From: Bradyrhizobium sp. Ash2021
Lineage (GTDB): Bacteria; Pseudomonadota; Alphaproteobacteria; Rhizobiales; Xanthobacteraceae
Assembly: GCF_031202265.1 (NCBI RefSeq)
Contig: NZ_CP100604.1
Span: 930,001-994,000 of the forward strand
Direction of reading: 5' to 3'
Length of the DNA: 64,000 nucleotides
How positions within the stretch are numbered: position 1 is the first letter of the stretch; every line of letters begins with the position of its first letter. This document shows, one piece after another, positions 34,421-44,104 of the stretch. The notes under the pieces are model-generated. The model ran no database searches. It worked only from the letters and a program-made list of their open reading frames with translations, and was not told the DNA's origin. A program made the position numbers and the translations under genes.

Positions 34421-36621
34421 GCACGCATCGGCAGGCCGGAAAGCAGCTTGTCGAGCGTGATTGGATAATTCCGAATCCGGACGCCGCACGCGTTGTAGAC
34501 CGCGTTGCCGATCGAGGCGCCGGCGCCGCAGATTCCAAGTTCACCGATCCCCTTGCTCTTTAGCGGATTGGACTTGTCGTCCAGTTCGGAAAGAAACATG
34601 GCGTCGATGGCCGGAATATCGGCGTGCACCGGTACCAGGTATTCGGCGAGATCCCGATTGACGAAATAGCCGAAGCGGGGATCGAGCGTCATGCCTTCGT
34701 GCAGCGCGGCACCGACGCCGAATACCATTCCGCCGATCGCCTGAGACCGCGCCGTCTTGGCGTTTAGCACACGGCCGGCGGTGAATACGCCGAGCATGCG
34801 CCGCACTCGTACCTCGCCGGTATCTTCATCGACGCCGACTTCAGCGAAATGCGCGCCGTAGGATTGTTGCGAGAAATCCTGCGCGGTGCGTCCCGGCCTG
34901 ATCTCCCCGTCGGCTTCGATACCACCGCCCGCGATGAGCTTCGTCAGCGGGATGGATTGCTCCTCGAATTCGATGCTGCCGTTGGCAAAGTGAGCGGTCC
35001 GGGCGTCCATGCTGGCCAATTGCGCGAGCTTTTCACGCAACACCTGGCAAGCCTCGAACAGGGCCGAGCCCGAGCTGCCTGAGCCGTACGAGCCTCCCGA
35101 GCCCGCAGCTTCCGGAAAGTTGGTATCGCCGAGTTCGACCCGGATACGTTCCATCGGCAGTCCGAGCATGTCGGCGGTGATCTGCGCCAGGATGGTATAA
35201 GTTCCGGTGCCGATGTCGGTCATCGCCATTCGCACGGTGGCGAGACCATCGGAATCCAGTCGGACATTGGCCTTGGAAAGCCGAAGCGGGTTGCCGCGTG
35301 TCGCCGCGGCCATGCCCATTCCCACCAGCCAGCGCCCGTCGCGGATCTGGCCCGGCTTTGGATTGCGCTTGTCCCACCCAAAGCGACGGGCACCTTCCTG
35401 CATGCAGGCAATCAAATGACGACTCGAAAACGGGATGTGTTTTTCCGGGTCTTCGCCCGGCTCGTTTCGAATGCGTAATTCGATCGGATCGAGATTGAGC
35501 TTTTCGGCGAGTTCGTCCATCGCACATTCGAGTGCCATCAGCCCGACAGATTCGCCCGGGGCACGCATCGAGGACGCGACCGGAATATCCAGCGGCACGA
35601 GACGATGTCGTGTCAGCCGATTGGGACCGGCATAGAGCGTACGGGTCTGCAGGGCCGCGCCCTCATAGGTTTGCTCGCTGGGTAAATTGCCGGAGAATAC
35701 ATCGTGGCCGATCGCTTGAATGCGGCCATCGCGATCGGTGCCCAGGCGCAGCCGCTGGATCGTGTCGGAGCGGTGGGTCGTGACGTGAAAGATCTGCTGG
35801 CGCGTCAGCGCGACTTTCACCGGCCGCTTGAGTTCCCGCGCGGCGATCGCCGCCAGGACAGCATCGGCATTGACCCAGAGTTTGCCGCCGAAACCGCCGC
35901 CGATGAACGGGCTGATCAGGCGTATGTTCTCGACGGGAATTTTCAGGGTTGTCGCGATGACCTGCTGACCCTGATTGAGCATCTGGTTGGCGGTATGCAG
36001 GATCAATTTGTCGCCGTCCCACATCGCCAGAGTGGCATGCGGTTCCATCATCGCATGGCTTTGCAATGGGGTGGCATAGGTCACATCGAGCTGCACCGGG
36101 GCGCTGGCGAACGCGCCCGCGAAATCGCCTACCGCACTGTCGGCGGGCTGACTATCGCTGGGCCGCGGAACGCGTGCCGCACCGAGGTTGGCGCGGAGCG
36201 CATATTTTCCGACCGCCCGATCATATTTGATGTCCACGAGATAAGCGGCCGCTCTGGCCTCCTCGAAACTCTCGGCGATCACGAAGGCAACCGGCTGGCC
36301 GTAGCGCGTCACCTGCGGCCCCGTGAGCACCGGATGCGCTTCACGGTGATTGCCGGTGCCCTGCGCAGGCGCGTTGTGATGGGTGACAACCAGCACGACG
36401 CCCGGAGCCTTCTCCGCGGCGCGTGTGTCGATTGATCGGATCGTTCCTTTCCCGATCGAAGCTTCGACCACAAAGCCATAGAGCACGTTGTCCTGTTGCA
36501 TCTCATAGGCATAACGCGCCCCGCCGGTGACCTTCATTCGGCCGTCGACGCGGTCGAGCGGCTTGCCGACCAGGCCCTGTGCGTCGAGTGCATTGCTGCA
36601 GACGGGTGAATTCATTTCCAT
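34417..36621 (-). CDS. paoC: Periplasmic aldehyde oxidase, molybdopterin subunit (PaoC type)
   Basis: The 734-residue xanthine-oxidase-family large subunit binds the molybdenum cofactor and oxidises aldehydes to acids. Landmarks: GKPLDRVDGRMKVTGGARYA at the N-terminus, FIGGGFGGKLW, the substrate-site region with MRAPGESVGLMALE, SGGSYGSGSSG near the cofactor, and catalytic Glu694 in GIGELGICGAGA. Length equals that of E. coli PaoC. It is the third gene of a paoABC order and is followed by a cytochrome c gene. No signal peptide, consistent with export by piggy-back on the Tat-tagged small subunit. Confidence 0.88.
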   Translation of the reverse strand: MEMNSPVCSNALDAQGLVGKPLDRVDGRMKVTGGARYAYEMQQDNVLYGFVVEASIGKGTIRSIDTRAAEKAPGVVLVVTHHNAPAQGTGNHREAHPVLTGPQVTRYGQPVAFVIAESFEEARAAAYLVDIKYDRAVGKYALRANLGAARVPRPSDSQPADSAVGDFAGAFASAPVQLDVTYATPLQSHAMMEPHATLAMWDGDKLILHTANQMLNQGQQVIATTLKIPVENIRLISPFIGGGFGGKLWVNADAVLAAIAARELKRPVKVALTRQQIFHVTTHRSDTIQRLRLGTDRDGRIQAIGHDVFSGNLPSEQTYEGAALQTRTLYAGPNRLTRHRLVPLDIPVASSMRAPGESVGLMALECAMDELAEKLNLDPIELRIRNEPGEDPEKHIPFSSRHLIACMQEGARRFGWDKRNPKPGQIRDGRWLVGMGMAAATRGNPLRLSKANVRLDSDGLATVRMAMTDIGTGTYTILAQITADMLGLPMERIRVELGDTNFPEAAGSGGSYGSGSSGSALFEACQVLREKLAQLASMDARTAHFANGSIEFEEQSIPLTKLIAGGGIEADGEIRPGRTAQDFSQQSYGAHFAEVGVDEDTGEVRVRRMLGVFTAGRVLNAKTARSQAIGGMVFGVGAALHEGMTLDPRFGYFVNRDLAEYLVPVHADIPAIDAMFLSELDDKSNPLKSKGIGELGICGAGASIGNAVYNACGVRIRNYPITLDKLLSGLPMRA

Positions 36622-36634
36622 GCACTCGTCTCCC

Positions 36635-37615
36635 TCAGGCCCGAGTCAACTCTGTCAGCACGCTGCGCAGCGTGCGCCGCGTCAGCGGTATCTTGAAATC
36701 ATTGCCGCCGAATGCGCTTGCACCTTCGAGAACCGCATCTGCCGCCGCATTGAAGGTGGTTGTGTTCGCAGAGGCATTGACCAGGGTTTGCTCCGCCGGC
36801 GGCGATCGCCAGGGTTTTGGCGCCAGTCCGCCGAATGCGAGACGGGCCGAGCGAATTCGGCCATGCATGCTATCGACGACCGCGGCGACTGAAACCAGCG
36901 CAAATGCGTAGGAGGCGCGATCGCGGACCTTGCGGTAGACCTGAATGCCGGGAGGCGGCGGAGGCAGCGTCACCGACGTAATGATTTCGCCTGGCTTCAG
37001 TGACGTCTCGATGTCCGGAGTTTTGTCGGGCAGGCGATGAAGTGCCCCGATCGGAATGACCCTGGTGTGGCCCTCGCCATTGACTGTCTCCACCTTGGCA
37101 TCGAGCGCCCGCATCGCCACCGCCATATCCGAGGGATGCGTCGCAATGCAGTGCTCGCTGGCGCCCAGGATCGCATGAATGCGATTGAACCCGGCAAGCG
37201 CCGCACAGCCGGAGCCGGGATTACGCTTGTTGCAGGGCTTGGTGACGTCATAGAAATAGTAGCAGCGGGTTCGCTGCAGCAGATTGCCGCCGGTCGTGGC
37301 CTTGTTGCGCAACTGCGCGCTTGCGCCAGCCAGCAGGGCGCGGCTCAAGACACCATAACGTTGCCGCACGCGCCAGTCAGCGGCGAGATCGCTGTTCCGA
37401 ACCAACGTTCCGATGCGCAAGCCGCCATCGGGCGTGTCTTCGATTTTGTCGAGCGACAGGCGGTTGATGTCGATCAACGTTGAGGGGGTCTCGACCTGCA
37501 ATTTCATCAGGTCGAGCAGATTAGTGCCGCCGGCAATGATTTTGGCGCCGGGCTTGATGGCAGCAGTGGCCGCCTGCGTGACGGAATCGGCGCGTTGATA
37601 GGTGAAAGCCTTCAT
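36635..37615 (-). CDS. paoB: Aldehyde oxidase FAD subunit with extra Fe-S cluster (PaoB type)
   Basis: The 326-residue CO-dehydrogenase-flavoprotein-like subunit has the FAD motifs [11 protein letters not shown] and [12 protein letters not shown]. The insertion [20 protein letters not shown] with the following Cys is the segment that carries an additional [4Fe-4S] cluster in PaoB-type subunits and is absent from ordinary xanthine dehydrogenase FAD subunits. ATG overlaps the 2Fe-2S gene stop by 4 bp (start MKAFTYQRA). It passes electrons from the molybdenum subunit onward. Confidence 0.88.
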   Translation of the reverse strand: MKAFTYQRADSVTQAATAAIKPGAKIIAGGTNLLDLMKLQVETPSTLIDINRLSLDKIEDTPDGGLRIGTLVRNSDLAADWRVRQRYGVLSRALLAGASAQLRNKATTGGNLLQRTRCYYFYDVTKPCNKRNPGSGCAALAGFNRIHAILGASEHCIATHPSDMAVAMRALDAKVETVNGEGHTRVIPIGALHRLPDKTPDIETSLKPGEIITSVTLPPPPPGIQVYRKVRDRASYAFALVSVAAVVDSMHGRIRSARLAFGGLAPKPWRSPPAEQTLVNASANTTTFNAAADAVLEGASAFGGNDFKIPLTRRTLRSVLTELTRA

Positions 37616-38277
37616 GTCGGCATTCCCGCGGCTTGTTTGATGGCCGCCACGATGTTGGGATAGGCCGCGCAGCGGCAGATGTTGCCGCTCATCCGCTCTC
37701 GAATTTCCGCATCGTTGAGTTCGGTGGGCGGGTGCGTCAGGTCCTCCGTTACATAGCTCGGCATGCCCAACCGGCTTTCGGCCAGCATTCCGACCGCGGA
37801 GCATATCTGCCCGGAAGTGCAGTAGCCGCACTGAAAGCCGTCATGTTCGACGAACGCCGCCTGCAGCGGATGCAGATCATCACCCCGTGCAAGCCCCTCG
37901 ATCGTGGTGATGGAGTGGCCATCGTGCATCGCCGCAAGCGTCAGGCAGGAGTTGATGCGGCGTCCATCGATCAGTACCGTGCAGGCGCCGCATTGGCCGT
38001 GATCGCAACCCTTCTTCGAACCGGTCAGCGCGAGGTGTTCGCGCAACGCGTCCAGCAATGTCGTGCGGGGATCCAGCGTCAGCGAATGAGGCTGGGCGTT
38101 GATCTGAAGTTCGACCTTCACGGGAGGCGGGAGCGGTTCGTTGTCATCGGCCTCGCCCGCCGCTAAAGCGGCACGTGGTAGCGTGGTCAGGAGCAGCGCA
38201 GTGGCTCCGGTCTCGATCACCGTGCGGCGGGTAACTTCAAATGCATTTGGCTCCGCATTAGGTTCGTGCTCGTCCAT
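37612..38277 (-). CDS. paoA: Aldehyde oxidase 2Fe-2S subunit with Tat signal (PaoA type)
   Basis: The 221-residue small subunit carries two [2Fe-2S] clusters: plant-type [16 protein letters not shown] with later CLTL, and the alpha-helical pair CGYCTSGQ and [10 protein letters not shown]. The N-terminus has a twin-arginine signal ([20 protein letters not shown]), which marks the whole complex as periplasmic, as in E. coli PaoABC. Gene order paoA-paoB-paoC-cytochrome with overlapping codons is a tight operon, preceded by a small cupin gene and CTRAA box F. Confidence 0.9.
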   Translation of the reverse strand: MDEHEPNAEPNAFEVTRRTVIETGATALLLTTLPRAALAAGEADDNEPLPPPVKVELQINAQPHSLTLDPRTTLLDALREHLALTGSKKGCDHGQCGACTVLIDGRRINSCLTLAAMHDGHSITTIEGLARGDDLHPLQAAFVEHDGFQCGYCTSGQICSAVGMLAESRLGMPSYVTEDLTHPPTELNDAEIRERMSGNICRCAAYPNIVAAIKQAAGMPT

Positions 38278-38374
38278 GATTGCTCCATGTTGACGAAGTC
38301 CGTGAAGGCTGCCTGCAGGAAGACATCAGGCTTACGGCCTGGTGTCTTCCTGCCGCTCGCAGGGACACCGCGGC

Positions 38375-38779
38375 TTACGGCCAGGTATCGTCCGGAAGAT
38401 TGACCACGATCGGCGTCGCGGTGCTGCGCACGACTACCCATCGAAACGGCCGCTGTTTCGACGGATTGATTTCCATGTGCGGCAGGAAGGCGGGGACATG
38501 AATGAAATCGCCGGCCTTTGCGCGCGCGACCGATTCGCCTCGTTCGCCCCAGCGGATTTCGCAGATGCCGGAGAGGACGTAGGCGATCGTCTCCTGTTCC
38601 CCGTGATGATGAATTCCCGTCCGCGATCCCGGCGCCACCTCGAACAAACCGCCCCAGATGGCCGACTCGATGCCGAGCGCCGGTGCGATGGCGGCGCGAC
38701 GCTCGGAGCCCGGCGTCTGCGCCGTTCCCCGATCGAATTCAGCCGGGCTGACGATGTGGATAGCGGCAGAGGTAGCCAT
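38375..38779 (-). CDS. Single-domain cupin protein
   Basis: The 134-residue cupin has the metal-site motif GIHHHGEQETIAYVLSG and a second-half GDFIHVPAFLPHMEIN. The N-terminal segment SAIWGGLFEVAPGS is typical of small cupins that bind or dismutate small acids. The ATG at 38779 follows GGGAC; a TTG five codons upstream is less likely. It is the first gene after CTRAA box F (59 bp upstream) and 97 bp before paoA, so it probably shares the aldehyde-oxidase transcript. Confidence 0.8.
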   Translation of the reverse strand: MATSAAIHIVSPAEFDRGTAQTPGSERRAAIAPALGIESAIWGGLFEVAPGSRTGIHHHGEQETIAYVLSGICEIRWGERGESVARAKAGDFIHVPAFLPHMEINPSKQRPFRWVVVRSTATPIVVNLPDDTWP

Positions 38780-38812
38780 GGCGTCCCGGATCAATTTGAA
38801 CCTTCAACCAGG

Positions 38813-38859
38813 AAGTTAAGCAGCAGCCGATGAGAGAGCCACTAAATTGGAGTTTAGTG
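38813..38859 (-). promoter_or_regulatory. CTRAA box F (perfect dyad) with -10 element
   Basis: This is the most symmetric copy: CACTAAA-N6-TTTAGTG on the minus strand (38859-38840, then GC), with a TAACTT hexamer (38818-38813) 20 bp on. The cupin start is at 38779. It should drive the cupin-paoABC-cytochrome operon. The rest of the 38780-38994 gap is featureless. Confidence 0.7.
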
Positions 38860-38994
38860 ATCCGCGACGAATTGAGCCGGAATCCTCCGGGAAGGAACTC
38901 GCAGCTTCCTTCCCCACCAAGTCATGATGATCGCTCAAGCTGATGCAGGTCGCGCGATCACCGAGAGCGCGGAGCAGCGTGCGTCAAGGAATGT

Positions 38995-41900
38995 TCATTC
39001 GGCCGGCGCCGCCTCTGCGATGCCGGGAGATGCCTGCTTCCGCTTGTGTCCGAACAGCCAGGTCTGTAGACGGTCGAGGTAGATATAGACGACCGGCGTC
39101 GTGTAGAGGGTGAGGACCTGCGACAGTGCGAGACCGCCGACGATGGCGTAGCCGAGCGGCTGTCGAATTTCCGAACCGACTCCTGTGCCAACCATCATTG
39201 GCACGCCACCGAGCAGCGCTGCCATCGTCGTCATCAGGATCGGTCGGAAGCGCATAATGCAGGCCTGGTAGATCGATTCCTCCGCCGTCAGGCCGTCGCT
39301 CTGTTCAACCTGCTGGGCGAAGTCGACCAGCATGATGCCGTTCTTCTTGACGATGCCGATAAGCAGTATCAGACCGACGATCGCAATCACGCTCAGATCG
39401 ACATGAACCGCCATCAGCAGCAGCAGCGCGCCGATGCCGGCCGAGGGCAGGGTGGAGATGATGGTGATCGGGTGGATCAGGCTCTCGTACAGCACGCCGA
39501 GAATGAGGTAGATGACGAAGAGCGAGGCGAGAATAAGGATCGGTGTGCTCTTCAGCGACGCTCCGAATGCCTGGGCGTTGCCCTGGAAGCTGGTCTGCAG
39601 CGAGAGCGGCGGGTGCAAATCTTTTTGAACGGCCTGAATGGCGCTTACGGCCTGGCCGATCGCGGTGCCCGGCGCGAGATTGAACGAGATCGTAACCGAC
39701 GGGAACTGGCCTGTGTGGTTGATCAGGAGCGGCGCGACCTTCACCACCGTATCGACCAGCGTGGATAACGGCACCTGCTGCCCGCTCGACGATTTGACAT
39801 AGATGCCGTTGAGCGCTTCTGGCCCATACTGAAACTTGGGATTGACCTCCAGGATAACATGGTACTGCTGCAGGGTCGTATAAATGGTCGAGACGATGCG
39901 CTGGCCGAAGGCGTCGCCAAGCGTGTTGTCGATCGTGTAGGGCAAGATGCCGTAGCTCGAGGCGACATCGCGCTTGATCGCGATGTCGAGCATTGGCCCG
40001 CCATTGAGTTGATCGGTGGTGACGTCGGTGATGCCGGGAACCGCCTTGATCTTGTCGAGGAATAGCGCCGACCAATGGTTGAGCTCGCCGGGATCGGCGT
40101 CGTTCAGGGTGTACTGGAATTGCGTCTTGTTTAGCCGTGCGCCGATGGTGATGTCCTGTGCGGCCTGCATATAAAGCGTTATGCCCTGAATCTTGGCGAG
40201 GTTGGTTCGCAGGCGGGCGATCACCTTTTCGATCGGGTCACGCTGATTAGCGGGCTTGAGCTGAATATAGGCGCGGCCGTCGTTGAGCGTGTAGACACCG
40301 CCCCCGGCACCCACGGCCGCTCCGACGGTGTCGACGGCCGGATCCCGCATGATGGCATCCTGAAGAGCCTGCTGGCGTTCCAGCATGGCCTGGTAGGATA
40401 TATCCTGCGCCGCCTCGGACTGCGCGATGATCAATCCGGTGTCTTGCTGGGGAAAGAATCCCTTGGGAATGATCACGTAGAGATATCCGGTCAGCGCGAC
40501 CGTACCGAACATCACCATCAGCGTGATGAACTTATGCCGTAGCACGATCTTGAGGCCTGCCTCATAGACGTGGAGCAGACCATCGAAGCCTCGCTCGGAC
40601 ATCCGGTAGAGCCATCCGTGCTCCTTGCGCTCCGGCTTGAGCAGATATGCGCACATCATCGGCGTGAGCGTCCGCGAGATTATCAGCGAGAGAACGAGGG
40701 CCACACTCACCGTCATCGCGAACTCGCGAAACAGCAATCCGACATAGCCGCTCATCAGGAATAGCGGAATGAACACGGCGATGAGCGAGAACGTGATCGC
40801 CATGACGGTGAAGCCGATCTCGCCAGACCCCTTCATCGCCGCATCGTACGGCGAGAGGCCCTCCTCTATGTGTCGTGTGATGTTCTCGATCTCGACGACG
40901 GCGTCGTCGACCACGAAGCCGACCGCGATCGACAAGGCCATCAGGGAAAGATTGTCGAGACTGTAGCCCATCTCGTAGAGCACCGCGAAGGTGCCGACCA
41001 GCGACAGCGGCACGGTGACGGCCGGGATAATGGTCGCCCAGAAACTGCGCAGGAATATGAAGATAACCATGATGACGAGAGCAACCGTCAGCAGCAATGT
41101 GAACTGCACGTCGGCGACCGATGCGCGGATGGTCTGGGTGCGGTCGGAAATGACGTCTACCTTGACGGCGGCCGGGATCGAGGCCTGGAGTACGGGCATC
41201 ATCTCCTTGACCCGCTTTACGGTTTCGATGACGTTGGCACCGGGCTGGCGCTGGATCGCCAGAATGATGGCCCGCTTCTTGTTGAACCAGGCGGAGATCA
41301 GCTCGTTCTCTCCCGCGCTGACGGCTCGGCCGATATCCTTGATTCGCACCGGCGACCCGTTGCGGTAGGCAATGATCAGGTCGGCGTATTTGTCGGGCTG
41401 GAACAGCTGATCGTTGGTGTTGATCGTGTAGGTCTGGCGCGGGCTGTTGAACGTGCCTTTGGGAAGGTCGACATTCGCCTGTCCGAGCACCGTGCGCACG
41501 TCTTCGAGGTTGATGCCGCGAGCCGCCAGAGCCTCTGGATCGACCTGCACACGGACGGTCGGCTGCTGCTCGCCTCCGACGCCCACGAGGCCGACGCCGG
41601 AGATCTGGGAGATCTTTTGCAGCAGAATATTTTGCGCATAGGCGTCGACGACGGTTAGCGGCAGGCTGTCCGAGGTGACGCCGAGCACCAGAATCGGCGT
41701 TTCAGCCGGATTGACCTTACGGATCAGCGGCGGGTACGGCAGGTTCTTCGGCAGATAGGCGTTCGCCGCGTTGATCGCCGACAACGTGTCTGCGACCGCC
41801 CCGTCGATGGGGCGATTCAAATCGAACTGCAGCGTGATCTGGGCATAGCCGAGTGCGCTCGACGACGTCATCTGGGTGAGGCCGGGGATCTCACCGAACT

Positions 41901-42108
41901 GCAACTCGAGCGGCGATGCCACCGTGGATGCCATGGTCTGCGGGTCGGCGCCCGGCAACTGCGCCGTGACCGTCAGCGTCGGATAGTTGACGTTCGGAAG
42001 CGACGCCACCGGCAACAGCGGATAGGCGATCAGACCGGCCACCAACAACCCCACCATCAGCAGAGCGGTCGCGATCGGCCGTTCGATGAACGGTGCCGAT
42101 ATGTTCAT
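38995..42108 (-). CDS. RND efflux transporter permease, MdtB/MdtC-like
   Basis: This 1037-residue inner-membrane transporter has the HAE1 RND layout. TM1 opens MNISAPFIERPIATALLMVG; TM4 carries Asp401-Asp402 (GFVVDDAVVEIEN) and TM10 keeps the proton-relay Lys922 (GIVKKNGIMLVDFA), unlike the first pump of the window. The start overlaps the adaptor stop by 4 bp. It is the last gene of the unit 44989 to 38995. As with the other pump, no outer-membrane channel gene is nearby. Substrates are unknown; relatives export drugs, bile salts or siderophores. Confidence 0.9.
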   Translation of the reverse strand: MNISAPFIERPIATALLMVGLLVAGLIAYPLLPVASLPNVNYPTLTVTAQLPGADPQTMASTVASPLELQFGEIPGLTQMTSSSALGYAQITLQFDLNRPIDGAVADTLSAINAANAYLPKNLPYPPLIRKVNPAETPILVLGVTSDSLPLTVVDAYAQNILLQKISQISGVGLVGVGGEQQPTVRVQVDPEALAARGINLEDVRTVLGQANVDLPKGTFNSPRQTYTINTNDQLFQPDKYADLIIAYRNGSPVRIKDIGRAVSAGENELISAWFNKKRAIILAIQRQPGANVIETVKRVKEMMPVLQASIPAAVKVDVISDRTQTIRASVADVQFTLLLTVALVIMVIFIFLRSFWATIIPAVTVPLSLVGTFAVLYEMGYSLDNLSLMALSIAVGFVVDDAVVEIENITRHIEEGLSPYDAAMKGSGEIGFTVMAITFSLIAVFIPLFLMSGYVGLLFREFAMTVSVALVLSLIISRTLTPMMCAYLLKPERKEHGWLYRMSERGFDGLLHVYEAGLKIVLRHKFITLMVMFGTVALTGYLYVIIPKGFFPQQDTGLIIAQSEAAQDISYQAMLERQQALQDAIMRDPAVDTVGAAVGAGGGVYTLNDGRAYIQLKPANQRDPIEKVIARLRTNLAKIQGITLYMQAAQDITIGARLNKTQFQYTLNDADPGELNHWSALFLDKIKAVPGITDVTTDQLNGGPMLDIAIKRDVASSYGILPYTIDNTLGDAFGQRIVSTIYTTLQQYHVILEVNPKFQYGPEALNGIYVKSSSGQQVPLSTLVDTVVKVAPLLINHTGQFPSVTISFNLAPGTAIGQAVSAIQAVQKDLHPPLSLQTSFQGNAQAFGASLKSTPILILASLFVIYLILGVLYESLIHPITIISTLPSAGIGALLLLMAVHVDLSVIAIVGLILLIGIVKKNGIMLVDFAQQVEQSDGLTAEESIYQACIMRFRPILMTTMAALLGGVPMMVGTGVGSEIRQPLGYAIVGGLALSQVLTLYTTPVVYIYLDRLQTWLFGHKRKQASPGIAEAAPAE

Positions 42109-43289
42109 GGTATGGGTGCCTGCATTGCGTCTTGTGCAGCTTGTTCTTCTGCCGCCTTGCCGTGGAGCAGCGTTACCTGAACGCCCGGCTGCAGCTTGTA
42201 TTGCCCATCAACCACGACCTGCTCGTTGGCCTTGAGGCCGGAATCGATCAGCGCCTGGCCGCCACTGATCTGTGCGACCTTGACCGGCCTGCTCTCGACC
42301 GTGTTGTTGGGATCAACGACGTAGACATAGGCTCCATTCGGGCCCTGTTGCGCGGCCGACGCTGCGACGGTCAGGCCATTATCCCTTGTATCGACGAGCA
42401 GCCGCGCGTTGACGAGTTGGCCCGGCCAGAGCCGGTTCGACTTGTTGGGAAAATTCGCCTTGAGCTGGATCGAGCCCGTTGTCTGCAGGATCTCGTTGTT
42501 GACGAGGCCGAGTTCGCCTTGATCGAGCAGGATCGTATCATCCTGGCTGTAGGCCAGCACCGGGAGCGGCGTCTTGGTTTTCTGCTGTTGCTGCTCGATT
42601 TGCGGCAGGCTGGTCTCCGGCAGCGTAAATATCAGCGAAATCGGATGCAGCTGCGTGACGACGACGAGGCCGTTCGTATTCGACGGGCTGATAATGTTTC
42701 CGACGTCGATCTGGCGAATGCCGACCACGCCATCAATCGGCGACGTCAGCCGCGTGTAGCTTAGCTGCACCTTCGCGGCGTCAATCAATGCCTGGTCGGC
42801 TTTGATAGCCGCGTTCAATTCCCCCACTTGCGCCTGTTGGGTCTCGAGCAATTGCGGAGTGGCCCAGCCCTTGTCTCCCAATGTGGTGTAGCGTTTCAGG
42901 TTGGCCTGGGCATTGATGAGCTGGGCCTGATCGCGTTCCAGGTTACCGGTGTATTGATCGATCAAGGCCTGATAGGGACGCGGATCGATCTGCGCGAGCA
43001 GGTCGCCGGCATGCACGGTTTGGCCTTCGGTGAAGTTGATGCTGATGATTTGTCCCTGGATCTGGGCGCGCACGACGTCGGTGTTATACGCAATCACCGT
43101 GCCGACGCCGGTAAGATAGATCGGCACGTCATGCTGGGCGACCACCCCGGCGACAATCGGAACGGCGGGTGGCGGAGCCGGCGCCGCAACGGCCTTCTCC
43201 AGGGGCACGATGTGCTTGAAGTACAGAAGGCCCCCGGCGGCAAGCGCCGCCGTCAATAGGGCAACAGGGATAAAGAATTTCTTTTTCAT
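42105..43289 (-). CDS. RND periplasmic adaptor subunit, MdtA-like
   Basis: The 394-residue adaptor has an N-terminal membrane anchor (FIPVALLTAALAAGGLLYF), a proline-rich linker, the first lipoyl half (GQIISINFTEGQTVHAGDLL), a coiled hairpin rich in Gln/Ala (about 115-175), the second lipoyl half (LTSPIDGVVGIRQIDVGNII), a beta-barrel and the membrane-proximal domain (VVVDGQYKLQPGVQV). It lies 31 bp after STR2 and overlaps the permease gene, so the four genes are co-transcribed. Confidence 0.9.
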   Translation of the reverse strand: MKKKFFIPVALLTAALAAGGLLYFKHIVPLEKAVAAPAPPPAVPIVAGVVAQHDVPIYLTGVGTVIAYNTDVVRAQIQGQIISINFTEGQTVHAGDLLAQIDPRPYQALIDQYTGNLERDQAQLINAQANLKRYTTLGDKGWATPQLLETQQAQVGELNAAIKADQALIDAAKVQLSYTRLTSPIDGVVGIRQIDVGNIISPSNTNGLVVVTQLHPISLIFTLPETSLPQIEQQQQKTKTPLPVLAYSQDDTILLDQGELGLVNNEILQTTGSIQLKANFPNKSNRLWPGQLVNARLLVDTRDNGLTVAASAAQQGPNGAYVYVVDPNNTVESRPVKVAQISGGQALIDSGLKANEQVVVDGQYKLQPGVQVTLLHGKAAEEQAAQDAMQAPIP

Positions 43290-43320
43290 GGCTACTCTCG
43301 CTCACAGATGAAAAAATGTT

Positions 43321-44016
43321 TCACGGGATGGTGCTTGTTGTCGTGGATGAAGCGGTGGGCATCGTCGGCGCCGCTGGCGCCGAAGCCACGCTACCCATTA
43401 GCGGCGATAGGCCTGTCGTCGGTACCGCCGCTGCGGAACTGACTCCAAGATTGCCAATTTCGTAAGACCCCAACGGAACGCCGGTTCGCGCGCCGCTGCT
43501 CGTCGGGGTCGGCGAGGTTGAAGTCGGCGTCGACGATGCGGCAAGGCTGCTTGAGCCCGAGCCGCACATCCCCGTCAATCCGGATGTTTCCAGCATTCCG
43601 GAGGATGTCGATATCCCTGACGTCGCCGAAATCGTCGACGACGTCGATATACCCGACGTCGCCGTGGGGCCCGACGTGGCCGAGCCAGGCGTCGTAGTTC
43701 CGGTCGCCATGGCCATTCCGCCGCCGTCGTAGGTGGTGGGGGATCCGAAAGTTCCCATTGGCGAAGTCGCAACCGTCGAACATGCCGCGCCGCTGGTTAC
43801 ACTCGGAATGGTAATTGTGCCCGTTAAGCCGTTGGGCACCTGACTGACGGAGGGTGATGCGCCCACCGCCAAGCCGTTCGGGCCGACTAGCGCGCCGGGA
43901 GCCATTCCAAGCGAAGAGGTGACGCCGAGTGGAGGCATGACCGTGTCGACCTGGGCAAAAGCCGTGGTGCTGCACAACAAGGGCAAGGCCGTCGCGACGA
44001 TCAGCAAGGACCTCAT
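43321..44016 (-). CDS. Exported Ser/Thr/Gly-rich low-complexity protein (STR2)
   Basis: A 231-residue protein with signal peptide MRSLLIVATALPLLCSTTA (cleavage FA-QVD) and a Ser/Thr/Gly/Pro mature chain. It contains TYDGGGMAMATG, a run of GIST-S-type repeats, MCGSGSSSLAASSTPTSTSP and GVPLGSYEIGNLGVSSA. These blocks are matched in order by STR3 just upstream, so the two genes are tandem duplicates. The Cys in AACSTVA and GMCGSG are conserved between them. The function is unknown. The position in the RND operon parallels STR1. Confidence 0.75.
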   Translation of the reverse strand: MRSLLIVATALPLLCSTTAFAQVDTVMPPLGVTSSLGMAPGALVGPNGLAVGASPSVSQVPNGLTGTITIPSVTSGAACSTVATSPMGTFGSPTTYDGGGMAMATGTTTPGSATSGPTATSGISTSSTISATSGISTSSGMLETSGLTGMCGSGSSSLAASSTPTSTSPTPTSSGARTGVPLGSYEIGNLGVSSAAAVPTTGLSPLMGSVASAPAAPTMPTASSTTTSTIP

Positions 44017-44104
44017 GGAAGTGTCTCCGGCATGAGCGCGAGGAATCCGCGGCGAGCGCACGCAGCGCAGCTTGCGATGCAGCGGAAGCGATGAGTTTCC
44101 ATTT

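Noticed and set aside
34417..38277. Xanthine dehydrogenase (purine catabolism)
   Set aside because: The small subunit has a Tat signal, the FAD subunit has the PaoB-type Cys insertion, and no purine genes are nearby; PaoABC-type aldehyde oxidase fits better.
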